Shown in pieces: positions 59,667 to 64,000 of a stretch of 64,000 nt of DNA. The position numbers and the translations under genes were made by a program. The notes under the pieces were generated by a model. That model was given only the letters and a program-made list of their open reading frames with translations, had not been told where the DNA came from and made no database searches. Source of the stretch: Micromonospora chokoriensis (GTDB taxonomy: Bacteria; Actinomycetota; Actinomycetes; Mycobacteriales; Micromonosporaceae); the NCBI RefSeq assembly GCF_900091505.1, contig NZ_LT607409.1:1178001-1242000 (forward strand), in the 5' to 3' direction. How positions within the stretch are numbered: the stretch's first letter is position 1; every line of letters begins with the position of its first letter.

Positions 59667-59894
59667 TCAGACCGCGCCGAACACACCACCTCGGGTGCCC
59701 GCGACGAAGGCGTGCCAGTCACCGGGTGCGAAGACCAGGGCAGGGCCCGCCTTGTCCTTCGAGTCCCGCACTCCGACCGCCCCCGTCACGTACGCCACCT
59801 CCACGCAGTTGTCACAGTTCGGACCGCTCTTCGAACTCTTGAACCATGCTGCCTGCGTCAGGTCCACGGGGAACCCCTTGGTCGCCATTTCCAC
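59667..59894 (-). CDS. DUF397 protein
   Basis: 75 aa. The DUF397 core is clear: WFKSSKSGPNCDNCVEVAYVTG, VGVRDSKDKAGPALVFAPGDWHAFVAG. Translation start lies 37 bp inside the end of the XRE gene, so the two overlap and are probably coupled. Family partners of XRE/DUF5753 proteins are thought to form regulatory pairs in actinobacteria. Confidence 0.88.
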   Translation of the reverse strand: MEMATKGFPVDLTQAAWFKSSKSGPNCDNCVEVAYVTGAVGVRDSKDKAGPALVFAPGDWHAFVAGTRGGVFGAV

Positions 59895-60739
59895 AACGGC
59901 TCCTCTGCCAGTTTTGCGATGTGTGCGACGGACTCCTCCGGACGTATGGCCGCAGCGCGGATGTGATCGAAGATGAAGCTGTACTTCTGTAGTTCGTCGC
60001 TCTTCTCGAGGAAGAGCCCACCCGTGGCGTTCTCCGCGTACACAACATCCGGATCACCGGGCTCAGGGAAGCTGAGGATCGTGAACGTGCCGTCCATGCC
60101 GGCATGCGCACCCACCTCGAAGGGCAGGATCTGCAGCGTCACGTTCGGCAACTCGGCCACCTCGACCAACCGTCTGAGTTGGCCGCGCATCACCTCGTCC
60201 CCGCCCACCGGCCGACTCACCACCGCCTCATCGAGCACCACCCACAGATCGACCGGATCGTCCTGGGTCAATAACGACTGACGGCCCAGACGGACACGCA
60301 CCCTCTGGTGTACCTGATCGGCGGTGAAGTCCGGCCGAGCGGCGCGGATCATGGCCCCGGCGTACTCCTCGGTCTCCAGGAGACCCGGCACGACCTGCTG
60401 TTCGTACGCCCTTATCGAGCTCGCCGCCGCCTCCAGCCCGACGTACGCGCCGACGAGCACCGTGCTGTACGGATGCCACCAGCCCTTCTGGCGGGCCTCC
60501 CGCGCGATCTGCACGAGCTCGTCGCTCTCGGCGCCGACCACGCCGTAGATCCGCAGCATGTCCCGCACGTCGCGAGGGGTGGCCGTGGTGTGGCCGGTCT
60601 CGATCCGGGAAACCTTCGACGCCGAGCACTCCAACTGCTCGGCGACCACCTCGATGGTGATTCCGGCGGACTCCCGCTGGCGGCGCAGCTCGGCACCGAG
60701 CCGCCGCCGTCTGATGGTCGGACTGCGCCGCTCACTCAT
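59858..60739 (-). CDS. XRE-family HTH regulator with DUF5753
   Basis: 293 aa. Helix-turn-helix at about 12-65 (LGAELRRQRESAGITIEVVAEQLECSASKVSRIETG), then DUF5753 (about 100-280) with EAAASSIRAYEQQVVPGLLETEEYA. Overlaps the DUF397 gene by 37 bp. Pairs like this occur in many copies per genome, e.g. WhiJ-like in Streptomyces. A TGCAACTTGCA palindrome about 250 bp upstream could be its site. Confidence 0.9.
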   Translation of the reverse strand: MSERRSPTIRRRRLGAELRRQRESAGITIEVVAEQLECSASKVSRIETGHTTATPRDVRDMLRIYGVVGAESDELVQIAREARQKGWWHPYSTVLVGAYVGLEAAASSIRAYEQQVVPGLLETEEYAGAMIRAARPDFTADQVHQRVRVRLGRQSLLTQDDPVDLWVVLDEAVVSRPVGGDEVMRGQLRRLVEVAELPNVTLQILPFEVGAHAGMDGTFTILSFPEPGDPDVVYAENATGGLFLEKSDELQKYSFIFDHIRAAAIRPEESVAHIAKLAEEPLWKWRPRGSPWT

Positions 60740-61365
60740 GGCGCAACCCAGGAGTCAGTGGTCCCCGCCGCTGGCTGCTCGACCCCACTCGGGCTACCTC
60801 CGGTAACGCGCCACTGGCTGACACCCGCCGTGGGCGCGACCGTCGACCGGCGAGCGTTCGCGACGAAGGGGAGTGGTGCCGGTCCTCGGCCGGCCGCGAC
60901 GGGCGAAACCGGCCCCCAGTGTGCCGTCCGGACGCGGATGGCTTCAATAGGCCTTTCGCGCGACACGCTCACGTATCGGCAAAAGTCGACGTGCAACTTG
61001 CATGAAGCACGTCCCTGATGCACTCTGTCCGTATGGCACGGATCACTCAGCGTCTCCGTTCGCTCCCTCGGAGTGGTGACCCCACCCCTTCGGGGCGGCT
61101 GGGCGCGACGCGGGCCCGGCCGACGACACCGAGACCTGCTCCGGGGTAAGGACCCCGCCGCTGCAAGCCGGCAAGCTGCGGCGGCGGGCGCGGTTCCCGG
61201 AAGCAGCCGGGTGGTGGTCGGGTGGCGGCACGTCACCAACGGAGTACGGCCCGACCACCGCCATCCGCACCACCGGTTCACGAGGCACGACCCCGTCGCC
61301 GGCCGAGACGTCCCCCGTTCAGGCACCGCCGGCAGCCCGCCGGCCAACCCTCCCCAGGAGCCCAT
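60740..61365. other. 626-bp region upstream of the XRE gene without a gene
   Basis: Carries the XRE promoter region and, at 60992-61002, the palindrome TGCAACTTGCA within a larger CGTGC...GCACG inverted frame. Several ORFs cross it in different frames but none has coding character. The right end precedes the GTG at 61366 with AGGAG at 61356-61360. Confidence 0.55.
60992..61002. promoter_or_regulatory. TGCAA-C-TTGCA palindrome
   Basis: Perfect 5-bp arms around a central C. An outer CGTGC/GCACG repeat encloses it. It lies between the divergent XRE gene and the 94-aa gene, a plausible operator for the XRE regulator. Confidence 0.4.
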
Positions 61366-61650
61366 GTGCTTCCCCGCACCGGTGACGTACTGCACGTGAC
61401 TCGCGCGGCGAGTGTCCAGTTCCTCAGGCCGATCAAGTTCCGGGTGATCCGGGTGCTCGACTGGCCCACCTATGACGGCTGGCTCTGGCTCGACGGCTAC
61501 GAGTTGAACGCCGCGGGCGACGCGGTCAACCGACGTTCGATCTTCGTTCAGCGGGAAGGGCTGCAGCAACTGCAGGCCGCTCCCGAGCCCCGTCCGCACA
61601 CCGTGCGGGCCCGGCGACCGGTCGCCCGTACCCCGGTTCGGGTGGGCTGA
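61366..61650 (+). CDS. 94-aa hypothetical protein
   Basis: Short protein with IKFRVIRVLDWPTYDGWLWLDGYELN in the centre and a basic Arg/Pro tail. GTG 61366 has AGGAG 5 bp upstream. No transmembrane segment, no recognised family. Conserved-looking beta-rich core. Function unknown. Confidence 0.55.
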   Translation: MLPRTGDVLHVTRAASVQFLRPIKFRVIRVLDWPTYDGWLWLDGYELNAAGDAVNRRSIFVQREGLQQLQAAPEPRPHTVRARRPVARTPVRVG

Positions 61651-61747
61651 CCGGCCCGATCCGCCGCCGGTGGGCGTGCCGTCGCCATAGAATCGGTACG
61701 CCCACCCCGGCACAGCTCCACCGCACGTCCAGGACCCTGACCCTGGG

Positions 61748-62200
61748 ATGGTCATGGTCAATCAGCCCGCCCTTCGGCGGCACCACCGCTCCCGTATCGC
61801 CTACGCATTCGGACTACTGGCCCTCCTCGGGGCGATGGCCACAGCGCTGGTCCTCCTCCGAGACCCGGCGATGTCGTCCACCCGGCTGACCGCGCCGGTG
61901 CCCGCACCGGAGATCACCGTGGTCGACGCCGACCCTCCGTCGTACGACGATCCATCGGTGTACGACGAGCCCGGTTGGATCGGCGCCGACGCTCCCGCCG
62001 AGGCCTCCGATCCGCCCGGTTCGGTGGCCGGCCACGGTGCCGGCGGCCAGTCCGACGGCCGTCAGGAGTTGACCGAGGCGGCTCCGGCCGGGCACACCGC
62101 CGCCGACGTCCGTCGGTCCCTGTTCTGGTCCGGGATCTTCGGTCTCACCATCTCGCTGGCTGGCCTCGGCATGGTCGGTACCCGCCGCCGAATGTGGTGA
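61748..62200 (+). CDS. Hypothetical membrane protein with two helices
   Basis: 150 aa. Membrane helix 1 (IAYAFGLLALLGAMATALVLL, about 17-37), an acidic Pro-rich loop (DADPPSYDDPSVYDEPG), then helix 2 (LFWSGIFGLTISLAGLGMVG) with RRRMW end. Two possible ATGs (61748, 61754). Convergent with the PASTA gene, stops 7 bp apart. Function unknown. Confidence 0.55.
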   Translation: MVMVNQPALRRHHRSRIAYAFGLLALLGAMATALVLLRDPAMSSTRLTAPVPAPEITVVDADPPSYDDPSVYDEPGWIGADAPAEASDPPGSVAGHGAGGQSDGRQELTEAAPAGHTAADVRRSLFWSGIFGLTISLAGLGMVGTRRRMW

Positions 62201-62207
62201 CCAGCGG

Positions 62208-63056
62208 TCACGACGTGCTCGTCACCGTGGGGGTCGGCGTGGTCGGGCTCGCCCCGGTGGAGGGTCGGGCCTGGGACACCACCAGCAGCACCTCGTCGTC
62301 GGTCGGCACCGGCGTGCCCGCCTCCGGTTCGGTGCCCACCACCGTGCCCGGCGGCAGTTCCGACGGGCGGTACACCACCCGGTAGGAGAGGCCGAGCCGG
62401 TTCAACAGCCCCTCGGCGGTGGCCTGCGGTAGGCCGGTGAGCGGCGGCACCGGCACCTCGTCCGGTGCCGTTGTGGTCGGCGAACTGCTCGGCGACTCGC
62501 TGGTCGGTGCCGCCGAGGTCGGGGACCCGGTGGTCGGCGCGGCACGTGTCGCACTGGCCGGCGGGACCGAGGGGGTGGGCCCCGGGTCGTCACGGTCGTC
62601 GTCCTGGTCGGCGAGCACCAACCAGAGCGCCCCGCCGAGCAGACCGGCGAGCAGCAGGCCGAGCACACCCCAGAGGATCGGCAGCCACCAGCGTCGGCCG
62701 CCCTGCTCCTCGACGTACCACTCGGCGGCGTCGGTCGGTCGGGATGGCCGGACCTCGGCCCGCCCGGACCACGACGGCGGTATCTGCGCCGTGCGATCGG
62801 CGGGCGTGCCGGTGGGCCGATCGATCGGCATGGTCTCGTCGGGCGACAGATCGGGACGCGCAGGGACGGTTCGGTCGACAGGCGCCGTCTCGTCGGGGTC
62901 CGAAGCCGGACCGCGGTCGAGAGGTGCCGTCTCGTCCGCACCTGCGGTGGGTCGGGTCGGTGGCGTTGGCTCCGGCCGGTCGGCGGCCGGGGGCAGGGCT
63001 CGGGTCCGGTCGTCGTCGTTCTCGTCGGCGGGAGGCTCCTGGCGGTCGTTGCTCAT
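62208..63056 (-). CDS. Membrane-anchored protein with one PASTA domain, no kinase
   Basis: 282 aa. A cytoplasmic Asp/Pro/Arg-rich half with repeated DETAP-type segments (1-125), one helix (WLPILWGVLGLLLAGLLGGALWLVLA, about 125-150), a Ser/Pro/Thr linker and one PASTA domain (about 210-275: VPVPPLTGLPQATAEGLLNRLGLSYRVVY). It lacks any kinase or PBP domain, so it is probably a ligand-binding or scaffolding factor. The PASTA fold binds muropeptides in kinases and PBPs. Adjacent to another such protein. Confidence 0.75.
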   Translation of the reverse strand: MSNDRQEPPADENDDDRTRALPPAADRPEPTPPTRPTAGADETAPLDRGPASDPDETAPVDRTVPARPDLSPDETMPIDRPTGTPADRTAQIPPSWSGRAEVRPSRPTDAAEWYVEEQGGRRWWLPILWGVLGLLLAGLLGGALWLVLADQDDDRDDPGPTPSVPPASATRAAPTTGSPTSAAPTSESPSSSPTTTAPDEVPVPPLTGLPQATAEGLLNRLGLSYRVVYRPSELPPGTVVGTEPEAGTPVPTDDEVLLVVSQARPSTGASPTTPTPTVTSTS

Positions 63057-63189
63057 CGCACGTCCCTTCCCCGAACCGGACGGGCGTCATGGCCCTCGAC
63101 CGTCAACCTAGTCGCCCAGGGCGCCATCGGCGGGGATCAGCGTGCTGAGCCGCGCCGGAGGCGGCGCGTCGACCGGTGCGGGAAACAGC

Positions 63190-63888
63190 TCAGGGGGTGG
63201 GTTTGCTGGACGGTTGTTCGACGCCGTCCGTCCCGCACCAGATGCTGACCTCGTCGTTCCACCGGGCAGCGCCGTCTTCGGCCGGTTCCTGCCGGGTGAC
63301 CTTGCCGCTGCGCCCACTGGCGTACCGCGGGTAGAGGCCCTCGTCGATCAATTCGTTGGCGGCCTTGTCGCAGTTGTCCCCGACCACGTCCGGAACCTCG
63401 GCTGCCGGCGCCGGGCCCGCGACCTGGAGTTGCACCGTCGTACCCCGGGTGACCTCGGTGCCCACCGCCGGCGACGTGTTCTCGACAGTACGGCCGGTGC
63501 CGCCACCGAAGACCAACCGCCAGCCCAGCCGCTGCTTTCGCAACAGGTCCCGGGCCTCGACGAAGTCCGTACCGATCACCGGCGGCACGGTCAGGCCGGT
63601 CCCCTTGGTCGCGCCGGCGGAGGTCCGGACGGCCGACGGTGTGGCCCGCCCGGTGCTCGGCCGGGGCGCGGTGGCCTGACCGGTCGGCGAACCGCTCAGG
63701 CTCGCGATGGCGAGGGGATCCTCCGCGGACGTGCCGCCGTCGCCAGCCAGCAACCAACCACCCGTCGCGCCGACCGCAGCCAACAGCACAGCGGCCAACC
63801 CGCCACCCAGCAACACGCTGGCCCGGCCCGCGCCGGCACCGCCCTGGCCACCGACGGCATCCTGTCGGCCCGTGTTCGTGTCCGTCAT
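63190..63888 (-). CDS. Membrane-anchored protein with two PASTA-like domains, no kinase
   Basis: 232 aa. Short Gly-rich cytoplasmic part, helix (ASVLLGGGLAAVLLAAVGATGGWLLAG, about 22-47), Thr/Ala-rich linker, then PASTA-like units at about 107-168 (VPPVIGTDFVEARDLLRKQRLGW) and 170-225 (VPDVVGDNCDKAANELIDEGLYP), the second with two Cys (NCDKA, IWCG). ATG 63888 is used; an in-frame GTG 63957 exists, and a stop lies upstream, so the gene is complete. Paired with the gene at 62208, same strand. Confidence 0.72.
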   Translation of the reverse strand: MTDTNTGRQDAVGGQGGAGAGRASVLLGGGLAAVLLAAVGATGGWLLAGDGGTSAEDPLAIASLSGSPTGQATAPRPSTGRATPSAVRTSAGATKGTGLTVPPVIGTDFVEARDLLRKQRLGWRLVFGGGTGRTVENTSPAVGTEVTRGTTVQLQVAGPAPAAEVPDVVGDNCDKAANELIDEGLYPRYASGRSGKVTRQEPAEDGAARWNDEVSIWCGTDGVEQPSSKPTP

Positions 63889-64000
63889 ACCGCCCACCGC
63901 CTCATCACCGGCGACCGTACCGTCCGCCGCCCAACCTGTTGCGCCGGCCGTCCGCACCGGCGGGTCGTTGCGACTCGCCGCGCCGACGACGGGACGTTAC

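Noticed and set aside
61073..61399. 108-aa plus-strand ORF upstream of the 94-aa gene
   Set aside because: Frame differs from the supported GTG 61366 gene and composition is that of non-coding Arg/Pro shadow.

Overview
This window is high-GC actinobacterial chromosome. The best guess is a Micromonosporaceae member (Micromonospora-like). The reasons are the strong G/C bias at third codon positions, many GTG starts, XRE/DUF397 pairs, F420-type and FadE5-like enzymes, a class E sortase, and the block crgA - DUF881 - sortase - trpG/pabA // pknB - pknA - pbpA - rodA - pstP - fhaB - fhaA - tRNA-Leu. That block matches the origin-proximal Rv0011c-Rv0020c cluster of Mycobacterium tuberculosis. No IS element, prophage, integrase or CRISPR array is visible; the only mobile-looking DNA is a set of short palindromic repeats.

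Layout. 1-4.7 kb: a 5'-truncated membrane-anchored GTPase, a conserved hypothetical, a PAP2-like membrane protein and a Pro/Thr-rich anchored protein with DNA tandem repeats. 5.2-8.9 kb: an E1alpha-E1beta-E2 2-oxoacid dehydrogenase operon whose E2 linker carries an in-frame palindromic repeat. 9.1-14.3 kb: a 45-aa protein, a 916-aa Pro/Ala/Gln-rich membrane protein and a thioredoxin-NHL protein. 14.3-16.9 kb: a pxpBCA 5-oxoprolinase operon whose PxpB has a 9-residue repeat insertion. 17-19.3 kb: a TrhA/hemolysin III protein, two palindromic repeats, and sixA between two DUF6458 genes. 19.6-23.5 kb: a FadE5-like acyl-CoA dehydrogenase with a putative operator, a SpoIIE-type phosphatase and an RlpA-like secreted protein. 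23.6-31 kb: small metabolic and stress genes (PRTase, questin oxidase-like, ASCH, LLM oxidoreductase, two RibD-type reductases, VOC) and a membrane protein/winged-helix pair behind a palindromic operator. 31-37.5 kb: tRNA-Gly(CCC), a PNPOx-like gene and dcd divergent around an SOS-box-like site, two NlpC/P60 hydrolases (one behind a c-di-AMP riboswitch) and two CBS/CorC membrane proteins. 37.5-40.2 kb: a large Fe-S membrane oxidoreductase and crgA.

40.4-54.4 kb is the cell-envelope and division core. DUF881, the class E sortase, a small membrane protein and trpG/pabA run rightward. A YdcF-like protein, two Ser/Thr kinases, the PBP/RodA synthase pair, the PP2C phosphatase and two FHA proteins run leftward with start/stop overlaps. 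By family knowledge, PknA/PknB phosphorylate FHA partners and other targets, PstP reverses this, and PbpA/RodA build septal or polar peptidoglycan. CrgA, the sortase and the NlpC/P60 enzymes fit the same process.

54.6-64 kb: tRNA-Leu(CAG), an epimerase plus WecB/TagA-type glycosyltransferase pair (extracellular glycan), a secreted subtilase with a P-domain, an XRE-DUF397 pair, small hypotheticals, and two membrane-anchored PASTA proteins without kinase domains. Nothing here is an obvious new defence or biosynthetic system. The least explained signals are the several palindromic repeat families (one inside a coding region), the coding tandem repeats, and the regulatory palindromes next to small operons.
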